Assembly: GCF_011320225.1 (NCBI RefSeq)
Contig: NZ_JAAOEN010000008.1
Coordinates: 62,001 to 126,000, forward strand
Length of the DNA stretch: 64,000 nucleotides
From: Phytoactinopolyspora limicola
Lineage (GTDB): Bacteria; Actinomycetota; Actinomycetes; Jiangellales; Jiangellaceae
Reading direction: 5' to 3'
In this document: positions 24,694-33,770 of the stretch, piece after piece
Numbering within the stretch: the stretch's first letter is position 1
Layout of the letters: every line of letters starts with the position of its first letter
The notes under the pieces: generated by a model
The model's database searches: none
Told to the model about the DNA's origin: nothing
The model's input: the letters and a program-made list of their open reading frames with translations, nothing else
Program-made: the position numbers and the translations under genes

Positions 24694-27387
24694 GTGCAGC
24701 CCGATCCGACCTACCCGGACCACTGGGAAGCCGACGTGGTGTTGTCCGACGGCGCCACCGCCCACGTGCGGCCAATCCGGGAAGACGACGCCGACCGGCT
24801 GGTCGACTTCTATGCCCGCGTCAGCGACGAGTCGAAGTACTACCGATTCTTCGCCCCTTATCCGAGGCTGAGCGAACGCGACGTCGACCACTTCACCCGG
24901 GTCGACCACGTCCAGAGAGTGGCGCTGGTGGTCCTGGTCGGCGACGAGATGATCGCCGTCGGCCGCTTCGACCGCATCCGGGCCGGCGAGGCCGAGGTGT
25001 CGTTTCTCGTCGAGGACGACCACCAGGGGCGCGGTGTCGCCACGGTCCTCCTCGAACATCTGGCCCAGGCCGCTCGGGAACGCGGGCTCCACCGTTTCGT
25101 CGCCGACGTGCTGCCCACCAATCGCAAGATGATCACCGTCTTCGCCGAGGCCGGCTACCGCGTCGACGACCACTTCGAGGACGGCGTCGTCCACGTCGAG
25201 TTCGAGATCCTGCCCACCGACAGCTCACTCGCGGTTATGGCCGCACGGGAACACCGCGCCGAGGCGCGTTCCATCGAGCGTCTGCTGACCCCACGCTCGG
25301 TCGCGGTGATCGGCGCCAGCCGGTCAGCCGGTAAAGCCGGACAGGTCTTGATCCGCAACCTGCAGAATGGAACCGGCGACAACGGCTTCACCGGCCAGCT
25401 CTACGCCGTTCATCCCGAGGCCACGTCGGTCGCCGGAGTCGACGCCTACCGGAGCGTACGAGACATCCCCGGCGAGATCGACCTGGCCGTGCTGGCGGTG
25501 CCGGCAGCCGCCGTCAACGACGTCGTCCTCGACTGCGCCGCCAAAGGAGTGCGTGGCCTGGTCGTGGTCGCCGCCGGATTCGCCGAGCGGGGCGACGCCG
25601 AGGGCAACACCCGGCAGGCTCGGCTGGTGCGGGTCGCCCGGGCCAACGGCATGCGAGTGGTCGGGCCGAACTGCCTCGGTATCGTCAACACCGATCCCCG
25701 GTACTCGCTGAACGCCTCTCTCGCACCGGTGCTGCCGCCGCCCGGCCGGGTGGGGCTGTTCTCTCAGTCCGGCGCGCTTGGTTTGGCGGTTCTCAGCGAC
25801 GGCGCCGCGCGAGGCCTGGGTTTGTCGACGTTCGTCTCCGCGGGGAACCGCGCCGACCTGTCCGGCAATGACCTCCTGCAGTACTGGCGTGACGACGCGG
25901 CGACGGAGGTGGTGTTGCTGTACCTGGAATCGCTGGGAAATCCGCGCAAGTTCTCCCGGCTGGCCCGGCGGGTGGCCGAGGTCAAACCGGTGGTGGTGGT
26001 CAAAGGAGGGCGTTCCACGCAAGGGGTGCCGATCGGCCACGCGGTGCGCCCGATCGACGTGCCGCCGGCGGCTCTCGACGCGATGTTCCGCCAGTCGGGT
26101 GTGCTACGCGTCGACACCATCGCGGAGATGTTCGACGTCGCCCAGGTGCTGGCGTACCAGCCGTTGCCGAGCGGCGACCGGGTAGGCATTATCGGCAACT
26201 CCAGCTCGTTGTGCATGCTCGCCGCCGACGCCGTGGTGACCAGCGGGCTCCAGATCGTCCGGGAGCCCATGGACCTCGGCGTAGCGGCCTCCGCGGAGGA
26301 CTACGCGGCCGCCCTGACCGACCTGGCCGGATGCGCCGAGGTGGACTCGCTGCTCGTGGTGTTCGCCCCCGCCGTCGACGCATCCAGCGGCGAGGACGTC
26401 GCCCGGGTGCTGGCCCAGGCGTCCGCGGCGGGGGAGAAACCCATGGTGACCACCTTCCTCGGCATCCGTGGTGTTCCTCAACAGATGCGCCAGCTCGACG
26501 AACTCGGGGTCGCCCAGCGCGGCTCGGTGCCGTCCTACCCGTCGCTGGAGGAGGGCGCGCGGGCACTGGCGCACGCCACGTCGTACGCGGCCTGGCGCCG
26601 GCGCCGGCACGGGGCGGTGCCCGAACTCGACGACGTCGACCCAGACGGCGCGCGCCGGCTCGCCGAACGGTTGCTGGCCGCGGCGGATGGCGAACCCGTC
26701 GACCTCACCGCCTCCCAGACCGCCACCTTTCTCGCTCACTATGGGATCCGGCTGCTGCCGATGGAACCCGCCCCCACCTTGGAGGCGGCCCTAGACGCCG
26801 CGGTGCGCATCGACGGTGAGGTGGTCCTCAAAGCCACTGCCGCCCATCTCCGGCACCGCCCCGACCTCGCCGATGTGTGGCGCAACATCGGCAGCGCCGA
26901 CGAGATGCGCGACGCTTGGCACACGATGTCGCAGACGCTGGCCGACCCGGCCGAGGCGGCGTTCGTGGTGCAGCCTATGGCGGCCGCGGGTGTACCGGTC
27001 GCGGTCTGGTCGCGCGAAGACCCCATGTTTGGCCCCGTGGTGTCGTTCGGGATCTCCGGCGTCGCCACCGAGCTGCTCGAAGACCGCGCCTACCGGATCC
27101 CACCCCTCACCGACGTCGACGCCGCCGAGATGGTCCGCGAGGTGAAAGCCGCGGCTCTGCTGTTCGGCTACCGTGGTAGCCAGCAGGCCGATGTGACAGC
27201 CGTGGAAGACCTCCTGCACCGCGTGTCGCGGATGTCCGACGACCTACCAGAATTGGACGGGCTCGAGTTGAACCCAGTGCTCGCGGGCGAGAAGGGATTG
27301 TCGGTGGTCAACGCCGCGGTGCGGCTGGCCCGCCCGCAGCCACGACCCGATTGGTATGCGCGCCGGCTCGGCCCGGCCACGGCGTGA
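24694..27387 (+). CDS. Pat-type fusion: GNAT acetyltransferase plus NDP-forming acyl-CoA synthetase-like domains
   Basis: An 897-residue fusion related to protein lysine acetyltransferases that control acyl-CoA synthetases. The GNAT domain is N-terminal (about residues 15-180), with the acetyl-CoA loop EDDHQGRGVATVLLEHL. The CoA-binding and ligase domains follow (SVAVIGASRSAGKAGQVLI, NCLGIVNTD, GLFSQSGALGLAVL). A C-terminal ATP-grasp part includes VVLKATAAHLRHRPD and LDGLELNPVLAGEKG. In the enterobacterial Pat the GNAT domain is C-terminal; the order here matches the reversed actinobacterial type. The region that normally bears the phosphorylated His (HTGS) reads GHAVRP, so the synthetase part is probably sensory rather than catalytic. 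The GTG start has no ribosome site and may be leaderless. Confidence 0.9.
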   Translation: MQPDPTYPDHWEADVVLSDGATAHVRPIREDDADRLVDFYARVSDESKYYRFFAPYPRLSERDVDHFTRVDHVQRVALVVLVGDEMIAVGRFDRIRAGEAEVSFLVEDDHQGRGVATVLLEHLAQAARERGLHRFVADVLPTNRKMITVFAEAGYRVDDHFEDGVVHVEFEILPTDSSLAVMAAREHRAEARSIERLLTPRSVAVIGASRSAGKAGQVLIRNLQNGTGDNGFTGQLYAVHPEATSVAGVDAYRSVRDIPGEIDLAVLAVPAAAVNDVVLDCAAKGVRGLVVVAAGFAERGDAEGNTRQARLVRVARANGMRVVGPNCLGIVNTDPRYSLNASLAPVLPPPGRVGLFSQSGALGLAVLSDGAARGLGLSTFVSAGNRADLSGNDLLQYWRDDAATEVVLLYLESLGNPRKFSRLARRVAEVKPVVVVKGGRSTQGVPIGHAVRPIDVPPAALDAMFRQSGVLRVDTIAEMFDVAQVLAYQPLPSGDRVGIIGNSSSLCMLAADAVVTSGLQIVREPMDLGVAASAEDYAAALTDLAGCAEVDSLLVVFAPAVDASSGEDVARVLAQASAAGEKPMVTTFLGIRGVPQQMRQLDELGVAQRGSVPSYPSLEEGARALAHATSYAAWRRRRHGAVPELDDVDPDGARRLAERLLAAADGEPVDLTASQTATFLAHYGIRLLPMEPAPTLEAALDAAVRIDGEVVLKATAAHLRHRPDLADVWRNIGSADEMRDAWHTMSQTLADPAEAAFVVQPMAAAGVPVAVWSREDPMFGPVVSFGISGVATELLEDRAYRIPPLTDVDAAEMVREVKAAALLFGYRGSQQADVTAVEDLLHRVSRMSDDLPELDGLELNPVLAGEKGLSVVNAAVRLARPQPRPDWYARRLGPATA

Positions 27388-27423
27388 CGCCTAACCAGCG
27401 CAGAGCGTGTAAGGATAGGACGC

Positions 27424-28005
27424 ATGGCGGACATAGGGACCCGCGAAGGGCTTCGCATCGCGATTCAGCAGGCCGGCTACTACCCCAACCTTGTGGCGGA
27501 GACGCTCGAGACGGCGCTGGCGGGGGAGCCGGTGGAGTCTTTCGTCGTCCACCACGAACCACACTTCGACCGAGACGAGCTGCGCCGGCATGTGAGCGTG
27601 CTGGTGCTCACGCCCACTCGGCTGATCGTCGGGCACTCCGACGAGTACCCATCCGACGACACCCACGCAGCGCCATACGCCACCACGTCCACCGAGGCGG
27701 TGCCGCTGGCCAGCGTCACGTCGGTGGTGGTCAGCCGCACCGTGCCCACCCCGGCGTCGCACCAGATCGGCGACCGCCCGCTCGACGTGGTCCTGACCGT
27801 CGGGTGGGGTGCCATGAGCCGCATCGACCTCGAGCCGGCCACCTGTGGTGATCCCGATTGTGAGGCCGACCACGGCTACACCGGAACCGTCACCTCGGAC
27901 GACTTCACGCTGCGGGTCAGCGAAGCTGGCGACGGCATGAGCCGGGTCGACGACATGCTGACCTTCTCCCGGGCGCTCTCGGCCGCTACCGTACGGGTGC
28001 GGTGA
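27424..28005 (+). CDS. DUF5998 family protein
   Basis: A 193-residue soluble protein of an actinobacterial family without known function. Recognisable parts are the N-terminal AIQQAGYYPNLVAETLETAL, the central VSVLVLTPTRLIVGHSDE and a C-D-P-D-C motif (ATCGDPDCEADHGYTG) that could bind a metal. The ATG at 27424 is preceded by AAGGA. It lies 36 bases after the Pat-like gene and four bases before the phosphodiesterase gene, so the three are probably one operon. Confidence 0.85.
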   Translation: MADIGTREGLRIAIQQAGYYPNLVAETLETALAGEPVESFVVHHEPHFDRDELRRHVSVLVLTPTRLIVGHSDEYPSDDTHAAPYATTSTEAVPLASVTSVVVSRTVPTPASHQIGDRPLDVVLTVGWGAMSRIDLEPATCGDPDCEADHGYTGTVTSDDFTLRVSEAGDGMSRVDDMLTFSRALSAATVRVR

Positions 28006-28009
28006 CCGC

Positions 28010-29110
28010 GTGCCCTTGGTGCCCGAGTACGGCGAACGTTCGCTGGCCGACGTCATCCGGTCGGCGCTGGGTGCGCTGGGCGTCGCCGGTGAAGACAACC
28101 CCCTGGGGCTCCCACCGGCCAGCCGTTACTGCGTGCTGCTCGTCGACGGCCTCGGATGGAACCTCCTCAAGTCGCACACCATTCAAACCCCGTTCCTGTC
28201 ATCGCTGCGGCAGCAGCCCATCACCTGCGGCGTGCCGAGCACCACGGCGACCAGCCTCACCAGCCTCGGCACCGGCCTGCCACCCGGTCGGCACGGCGTG
28301 CTCGGGTACACCACCCGAATGCCGGGCCGGAACGAGCTCTTCCATGCGCTGAAATGGGAGCCGACCGTCGACCCCCTCACCTACCAGCCATATCCATCGT
28401 TGTTCGAGCGGGCCCAGCGCTCCGGCGTGACAACCACCGTCGTGAGCAAACGACGGTTCCGCGACACCGGGCTCACGAACGCCGCGCTTCGCGGGCCGTT
28501 CCGGCCGGCCGACTCCTACGGTGAACGGGTGGCGACGGCGGTCAGCGCGCTCGCCGGCCAACCCGCTCTCGCCTACGTGTACGAGGCCGACCTGGACTCC
28601 ACCGGCCACCAGCACGGCTGCCAGTCGGCGGCGTGGCGGCACCAGTTGGTAATGGTGGACCGGTTCGCCGAAGAGCTCTACGAGTCCCTGCCAGCTGACA
28701 CCGTCCTCCTGATCACCGGCGACCACGGCATGGTGGACGTCCCGGCGGACGACCGCATCGACGTCGACGACATTCCGGCGCTGCGGGCCGGGGTGACGCT
28801 GATCGCCGGAGAGGCCAGATTCCGGCACCTCTACGTCGAGCCCGGCGCCGACACCGACGTGCAGGCCACATGGCGCGAGCAGCTGGGAGCCACCGCGGCG
28901 GTACTGCTCCGCGACGAAGCCATCGAGGCCGGCTGGTTCGGCGCGGTGGAGAGCCGGGTGCTCGACCGCATCGGTGATGTCGTGGCCGGCCTACACGGCA
29001 GCGGGGCAGTGTGCCAACGCAGCGTGTTCCCAACCGAGGCCAAGCTGGTAGGTCTGCACGGTGGCCTCAGCGAAGACGAACTCTTGGTGCCCCTGCTCCT
29101 GGCTCATTGA
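28010..29110 (+). CDS. Nucleotide pyrophosphatase/phosphodiesterase-like alkaline phosphatase superfamily protein
   Basis: A 366-residue enzyme with the metal and nucleophile residues of the alkaline phosphatase superfamily. CVLLVDGLGWNLL supplies the first metal-binding Asp (Asp46), and CGVPSTTATSLTSLGTG the nucleophilic Thr (Thr78 or 79). YVYEADLDSTGHQHG gives Asp and His, LLITGDHGMVDV gives the Asp-His pair, and GLHGGLSEDELLVPL gives the last His. No signal peptide is visible, so it probably acts in the cytoplasm. The substrate is not known. The GTG start follows the DUF5998 stop by four bases. Confidence 0.88.
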   Translation: MPLVPEYGERSLADVIRSALGALGVAGEDNPLGLPPASRYCVLLVDGLGWNLLKSHTIQTPFLSSLRQQPITCGVPSTTATSLTSLGTGLPPGRHGVLGYTTRMPGRNELFHALKWEPTVDPLTYQPYPSLFERAQRSGVTTTVVSKRRFRDTGLTNAALRGPFRPADSYGERVATAVSALAGQPALAYVYEADLDSTGHQHGCQSAAWRHQLVMVDRFAEELYESLPADTVLLITGDHGMVDVPADDRIDVDDIPALRAGVTLIAGEARFRHLYVEPGADTDVQATWREQLGATAAVLLRDEAIEAGWFGAVESRVLDRIGDVVAGLHGSGAVCQRSVFPTEAKLVGLHGGLSEDELLVPLLLAH

Positions 29111-29130
29111 CGCAGGTGGCATGGTGAGCC

Positions 29131-29622
29131 TCACCCCTGGTCGGTTGTCCAACCGGTGACAAACGGGGTACGGGTGGGGTCGTCGAACTGACATGAGAAC
29201 GCCAGCGGGCCAGCTGGCACCTCGGTGGCGCGGAACCGGCCGTGGCCGTCCGCCCGGACCTGGACGGCGGCACCGTAGGCGGTGCGGATCTCCACGTTGG
29301 CATCACCAGCCGGCAGAACCTGCCCGATCACCCGCCGCCCGGCCGCCGGCTCTCCCACCCTGGCGACGGTGACGATCTCGACAACCAAGGTGGTGCCCTC
29401 GGCGTCGAACGTCAACACCCGTGGCGGGGCCGCGGCCCGCAACGCGGGAGCACCGGTAGCTGCGGAGTCGGCGACGAGTTCGGCGAGGATGGCGTCGGCG
29501 TTCATCCAGTCGAGGCTGGTGTGAGCCGCGTGCAGCAGGTGCGGGGGTGGTGGATCGAGCTGTTGGAAGGCATCGCGCAAGTCCGCCAGCAGGGCGCGGT
29601 CGGCCGCGGTGAGATCATCCAT
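29131..29622 (-). CDS. Hypothetical protein coupled to an ECF sigma factor
   Basis: A 163-residue soluble protein without a recognised catalytic motif. The N-terminal half is helical (ADRALLADLRDAFQQLDPPP, then HTSLDWMNADAILAELVADS), and the second half is beta-rich with valine and glycine alternation (VLTFDAEGTTLVVEIVTVAR). The ATG at 29622 overlaps the sigma factor stop by one base (TGATG), with GGAGG upstream, so translation is coupled. There is no transmembrane helix and no zinc-binding H-x3-C-x2-C, so it is not a classical anti-sigma factor, although a role in controlling the sigma factor is possible from position. Confidence 0.75.
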   Translation of the reverse strand: MDDLTAADRALLADLRDAFQQLDPPPPHLLHAAHTSLDWMNADAILAELVADSAATGAPALRAAAPPRVLTFDAEGTTLVVEIVTVARVGEPAAGRRVIGQVLPAGDANVEIRTAYGAAVQVRADGHGRFRATEVPAGPLAFSCQFDDPTRTPFVTGWTTDQG

Positions 29623-30251
29623 CACCGGCCTCCTTCAACGTCATGGGCGTCATTCGGCCCGCCCAGGAGCTTGCGTAGATGGTTGAGGCAGCGGCTGCGG
29701 TTGGGGCCCACACTGCCGACCGGCACGTCCAGGAGTTCGGCGATCTCCTGGTAGCTAAGCGGCGGGTCGGCGAGATAGAGCCGCAACAGGCTCTGACAGC
29801 GGGCCGGCAGACGCCGGTAGGCATCGAGAAGTTCATGGTTGCGCTCACGGCGAAGCAGCGCGGCGTCGGGTGCGTCCACGGGTCGCTCAGACACACCGAG
29901 GAGCTGTGTCCCGCCATTGTGCACCGCGGTGCCGGCGTCAAGCGCGTCGGCGTCGGGAATCTCGCGGTCGCGCCGCTTGATGAGGCGTAGGCACTCTCGG
30001 CGGGCCGTGGTAACCAGCCACGCTGACAGTTGGTCGGGTTGCCGCAAACGATGCAGACTCTCCACCAGCCGTAGCCAGGTGGTTTGGAACGCGTCGCCCG
30101 CGTCGGGGTCCGGGAGCCGGTGGCTGCGTACCACCGACCACACCAGACCGGCGTGCCTGTCGACGATCTCGCGCCAGGCCCGCTGGTCCCCTTGGGTCGC
30201 CTCGCGAACGAGGTCGCTGATGGAGCAATCCGCCAAACGTTCCCCCGGCAA
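29622..30251 (-). CDS. ECF-type RNA polymerase sigma factor
   Basis: A 209-residue group 4 sigma factor. Region 2 is seen in RHAGLVWSVVRSHRLPDPDA and DAFQTTWLRLVESLHRLRQP, followed by WLVTTARRECLRLIKRRDRE. Region 4 is RRLPARCQSLLRLYLADPPL with the helix-turn-helix YQEIAELLDVPVGSVGPNRS. The best start is a TTG at 30251, with GGAGAG upstream; no ATG or GTG fits the frame near the domain. It is coupled to the hypothetical protein that follows. No promoter resembling an ECF consensus was identified in front of it, so autoregulation cannot be judged. Confidence 0.9.
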   Translation of the reverse strand: MPGERLADCSISDLVREATQGDQRAWREIVDRHAGLVWSVVRSHRLPDPDAGDAFQTTWLRLVESLHRLRQPDQLSAWLVTTARRECLRLIKRRDREIPDADALDAGTAVHNGGTQLLGVSERPVDAPDAALLRRERNHELLDAYRRLPARCQSLLRLYLADPPLSYQEIAELLDVPVGSVGPNRSRCLNHLRKLLGGPNDAHDVEGGR

Positions 30252-31043
30252 GTCACTAAGCTCTCCGGGCGGTTCCCGGAAAGCTGCTGGGTGACATTAT
30301 CCATCGACGATCCCATCCCATGTGATGACCGTCGGCGACGAGCGCGCGACCCCCGACACGAGATGCCGTGTCACACTCACGCGCCCGTCACCCCCGTGGT
30401 GCTCCGATCCTGCAAGCAAGGCCCCCTCGCGCCTTTACCCCCTCAGGACGGCTAGCCGCCATCCGTCGTGACGCAACCTGGCTCTCAGGATCCCGACGGT
30501 GCGGACTCGGTGGTGAGTCCGCACACAGTCCGGATAAGTGCGCGCGTCGTGGCCCACCGAAGCCGAGACGGCGACTGGTCGGTTCTCAGATGGCGTCACC
30601 GTCTCTGCTCCGTTTCCCTCATAAGCACGACGCGACCGGAGGATCCGGACCGTCTTGGACGCCGCAAGGTGGTCAACGGCGCCCACCTATACAGAGCATC
30701 CGGGTAGCGGTTTGATACATAATTCCGCAGATTTCTTTCTGGGAGCGCCCAAGTCAGCGTCAGAAGCGGCTCCTACCTGCGGTATCTCTTCTGGGCCGTG
30801 CAGCCTCATGAGCTCAGATCGAACGACCTGAAGCAACCGATCGCGGATGATACGACCCCGACCCAGTGGATGGTCGTGCGAGAGGCCATTCTTGGGGTGC
30901 GGCAGCGGCGCTCCACGAACACCGTCGCCTACGACCCGGCTTCGGAATGGGAACTCGAGACGCCCGGGCCGGCGCCCGATCTGACGGAACCGGCGCAAGG
31001 CGAGGCCCCTGTCGTCTGACGCGATCGTGCTGAAATCGAGCGC
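30252..31043. other. Long gap with one doubtful small frame (30798-31019)
   Basis: About 790 bases carry no certain gene. A plus-strand frame at 30798-31019 (GTG start, 73 codons, containing RSTNTVAYDPASEWELETPG) has normal-looking composition but no ribosome site and no recognised family; it might be the tail of a decayed gene. The stretch 30715-30745 is locally AT-rich (TTTGATACATAATT) and may hold a promoter. No hairpin or repeat stood out. Confidence 0.35.
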
Positions 31044-31394
31044 ATGTGGCCCGAGGAACTCGCGGACGATATCGCTCAAGCAGACAACGCCGAAGAGCTC
31101 CACAACATTGCCGTGTTCCTCGAGGATCCCGACCCTCTCGCCCTCGTGCTCGAACACCCGGCCCTGGACGTCGGCACCGCACTGCTCGCCTATTGGAGGC
31201 TGAGGCGAGCCGCCATAGTCTGGACAACCGCGGACGCGCTGCTGGAACACGCGGAGCGACTGCTGAGGTCAGGGAAACTCCCCTCGGTCGTGGCCTATGA
31301 ACCGATCGGTGATCCCCACAATGAAGAACTCATCCGCGCTCCGCGGTGGGGCATCCCAGACGTCCTAATGCGTCCGACTCCGGCCGTCAGCTAG
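31044..31394 (+). CDS. Small DUF4274-like protein
   Basis: A 116-residue soluble protein. The segment ELHNIAVFLEDPDPLALVLE followed by HPALDVGTALLAYW resembles the core of DUF4274, in which a hydrophobic His-Pro/Cys-Asp-x-GTAL-x-x-x-(F/Y)W pattern is typical. The family is often found near polymorphic toxin genes and may include immunity proteins, but no toxin is visible here. An overlapping antisense frame of 187 codons exists, and the DUF4274 resemblance is the reason for choosing the plus strand. The ribosome site before the ATG at 31044 is weak. Confidence 0.6.
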   Translation: MWPEELADDIAQADNAEELHNIAVFLEDPDPLALVLEHPALDVGTALLAYWRLRRAAIVWTTADALLEHAERLLRSGKLPSVVAYEPIGDPHNEELIRAPRWGIPDVLMRPTPAVS

Positions 31395-31471
31395 GTGTCG
31401 CGCCGTCTTCCTCAGCTACCGCCGAGGATCTGCCTGGTTGGTGCGGCCTCTCAGTGGGTCAATCGTTTGGG

Positions 31472-32665
31472 TCAATCGTTCTTACGTCGCCCGAACATGA
31501 TCTCGTCCCAGCTGGGCACACTCGGCCGACGCGAGCGCGACGAGCCGGTACGGCGGGGCGGGGTGGGCGGAGCGTCCTGGGCGGTGGGCGCGAGCTCGTC
31601 CGGTGTGTCGTCCGGCGGCTCGTTGTCCTCAACCTCGATGTGGTTGGCGATGTCGCTGAGCCGAAGCCGATCGGTGTTGGTGGTGTCAGCGTCGGCTGGC
31701 TCGCTGGGCTCGGTAAGTTCGGCCGGATCGCCGAGCCACGACTCCGACGCCTCACGGCGGCGGCGCTCGGGCCGGCCGTAACGTCCGGTGCGTCGAGAAC
31801 GCCGCGTGGGATCCAGCGGCGCCACGGGGTCGACGGGGTCGACGGTGTCGGGTGTGTCATCCGTCCGGGTGTCCGGTCCGGATGTGCCCATCGGACCAGT
31901 GACAGGTTGAGCGTCGGTGCCGGCGTCGGTGCCGGCGGCGTCGAACGGCAGCGGTTCGGCGTCGGCCACGGTGTCTTCGGCGTCGTCGTCGACGGGCGAC
32001 TGCACCACCGACAGCCGTGCCGGGCCGGACGGCTCGGGGGCGGCGACGGGTTCGGGTTCGGGCTGCGGTTCAGGCTCCGGGCGGGCCTCGCCGGCGACCA
32101 CACGAGCATTGATGTCCAGAGGCGACACCGACCGTCCGGACGGGTCGAACGAGAACAGCGCGGAGTGGCCATCGGCGTCGGTAGTGGTGTCCTCGGCCTG
32201 CCAGACGCACTGCACCCGCCACCGGCCGTCCTCGGCCCGCCAGGCGTCCCACGTCAGGGTGTCCGGCTGGGCGCCGACCGAGGCCACATGGTCGGCGGCG
32301 GCGGCCTCGAGTGTGCGTACCGGGCCTTCGCCAGCGACCCGGCGCATGTTGGATTGCCGGGCACGTTGGGCGATGTGCTCACGTTCGGCCAGCACGGGGC
32401 CGGCGAAACGCTCCACCTTCTCCCGCGGCATCGTCGCGGCCGCGGCGACGGAATCAACCGACTCGCCGGCCCGGATCCGGGCCTGGATCTCCCGCGGACG
32501 CAGTTGGCTTTCGAGCTGAATATCCAACTGTCCCAACCTCGCTCGGTCGCCTCGAATCGCAGCGTGCACCCGCTCGTCGGCACGCAACGCGTACTGCTCG
32601 TCACCGTCGGAGAGGATGAAGTACGCGCCGTCCTCGCTGACCGCGGTCAGGCGAAGCTCGCGCAT
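31472..32665 (-). CDS. sepH: SepH, FtsZ-interacting septation protein (DUF3071)
   Basis: A 397-residue actinobacterial cell-division protein. The N-terminal DUF3071 domain (about residues 1-165) is complete: ELRLTAVSEDGAYFILSDGD, LRPREIQARIRAGESVDSVA (helix-turn-helix-like) and ERFAGPVLAEREHIAQRA. SepH of Streptomyces is known to promote FtsZ assembly through this region. The C-terminal half is disordered and rich in Pro, Asp and Arg, ending in a basic tail (SRSRRPSVPSWDEIMFGRRK) that matches the conserved C-terminus of SepH proteins. The ATG follows GGGGAGGT. It stands alone between the DUF4274-like gene and a lipoprotein gene, and no ftsZ is in the window. Confidence 0.92.
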   Translation of the reverse strand: MRELRLTAVSEDGAYFILSDGDEQYALRADERVHAAIRGDRARLGQLDIQLESQLRPREIQARIRAGESVDSVAAAATMPREKVERFAGPVLAEREHIAQRARQSNMRRVAGEGPVRTLEAAAADHVASVGAQPDTLTWDAWRAEDGRWRVQCVWQAEDTTTDADGHSALFSFDPSGRSVSPLDINARVVAGEARPEPEPQPEPEPVAAPEPSGPARLSVVQSPVDDDAEDTVADAEPLPFDAAGTDAGTDAQPVTGPMGTSGPDTRTDDTPDTVDPVDPVAPLDPTRRSRRTGRYGRPERRRREASESWLGDPAELTEPSEPADADTTNTDRLRLSDIANHIEVEDNEPPDDTPDELAPTAQDAPPTPPRRTGSSRSRRPSVPSWDEIMFGRRKND

Positions 32666-32800
32666 CGTCTACCTCCCCAACATCACTGTGTCCATCGTCG
32701 CTTGTGCGGGACTTTGTACCAAGCCGCCACGCCGGATGGGTGCTGTCTGCCGACGGGCTTGGCCTTCAGCATAGGTGCCGGATACCCCGATAAGGACCAC

Positions 32801-33724
32801 TCACGGGCCCCCATCTCGCTGCCGTAGCTCCAGTTGGAGGTCGATCTCGATCTCCTGGCGCTGCTCGGCGCCGTCACGTTCGACGACCATGGTGGTGCGG
32901 GACGTGGTGTGGGTGGCCGCCGCGGCGGCGATGGGGCTGTTGAGGCTGCCGCTGCTATGCCCCGTACCACGGCCCGATCCGCCTATCACGTCGATGGACG
33001 TCCCGTTGTCGGCGATGGTGGTGGGCGCGACACCCTGCGTCAGCTCGATGTCGAGCTCGTATTGGTCGCCATCGAGGCTGGTCAGCGTATAGGTGGTCAA
33101 GGTGCAGTAGACAACGCCGCCGGACTCGAAGGAGCTGGCGACCTCCCACCGGGCGCCGACCCCCACCGGTTCGGTTGGTAGCGGTGCGGTGAGCGCGGCG
33201 AGGTGCCGTTCGGTCTGCTCGACCAGCGACTCCACCTCGGGATCGAGACCGTCGGTGGAGATCCCGCCATCCTGGAACGCGCCGGAGCGGTCGGTCCGGA
33301 GCATGCCGGACGCGCCCGGGAGGTCGGCCAGCATCTCGCCGAGCGCCGTCTCGTCGTCATCGGTCGACGCTTGGTCATAGGTGAACGACATGTCGACGGT
33401 GTCGTCGGAGACGTCGTCGACGCTGATGAGCAGGCCGAAACTCAGTGGCGGAGCATCGTGATCGGCTCCCGCGCGGCCGTCGATGAGCGCTTCGGTGCCG
33501 ACGGACATATCGAGGTCGAGTTCGATGACGTCACCTGGTGTGGGGTCCAGCCGCAGCGGGACGGTCGGTTCGGCGCCGGCGTCGAGCAGGGTGAGTTCCA
33601 CCGGCGCCGCCTCACACGGCAGCGTCGGAAGGTCGTCGTCGTTCGCGTCGTCGCCGCATCCGCTGAGCCCCACGACGAGCACGGCCAGCACAGCCGGCAC
33701 GGTGAGCGGCATGATCGGGCGCAC
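32801..33724 (-). CDS. Secreted lipoprotein, DUF6263-like
   Basis: A 307-residue predicted lipoprotein. The GTG at 33724 gives MRPIMPLTVPAVLAVLVVGL with a basic N-region, ending in the lipobox LSGC followed by an acidic linker (GDDANDDDLP). The mature part is beta-rich and has the pattern of a family of unknown secreted proteins: PLRLDPTPGDVIELDLDMSV, GVGARWEVASSF and YTLTSLDGDQYELDIELTQ. The alternative ATG at 33712 would leave no positive charge in the signal peptide. An 11-bp tandem repeat lies in its upstream region. Function is unknown. Confidence 0.75.
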   Translation of the reverse strand: MRPIMPLTVPAVLAVLVVGLSGCGDDANDDDLPTLPCEAAPVELTLLDAGAEPTVPLRLDPTPGDVIELDLDMSVGTEALIDGRAGADHDAPPLSFGLLISVDDVSDDTVDMSFTYDQASTDDDETALGEMLADLPGASGMLRTDRSGAFQDGGISTDGLDPEVESLVEQTERHLAALTAPLPTEPVGVGARWEVASSFESGGVVYCTLTTYTLTSLDGDQYELDIELTQGVAPTTIADNGTSIDVIGGSGRGTGHSSGSLNSPIAAAAATHTTSRTTMVVERDGAEQRQEIEIDLQLELRQRDGGP

Positions 33725-33770
33725 AGGAGCTTCCGTTCGGTCGAGTGGGCCGGCGACGTGCCCCAAGTTC

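Noticed and set aside
24372-25334. 320-codon plus-strand open frame across the start of the Pat-like gene
   Set aside because: Its composition (mostly Arg, Pro, Gly) is that of a GC-rich shadow frame, and the other frame encodes a clear GNAT domain.
30687-31250. 187-codon minus-strand frame opposite the DUF4274-like gene
   Set aside because: No recognised features; the plus strand has the HPALDVGTALLAYW pattern.
31346-32827. 493-codon plus-strand frame antisense to sepH
   Set aside because: It is a shadow of the well-conserved SepH frame and has repeated Gly/Val/Arg without domain features.
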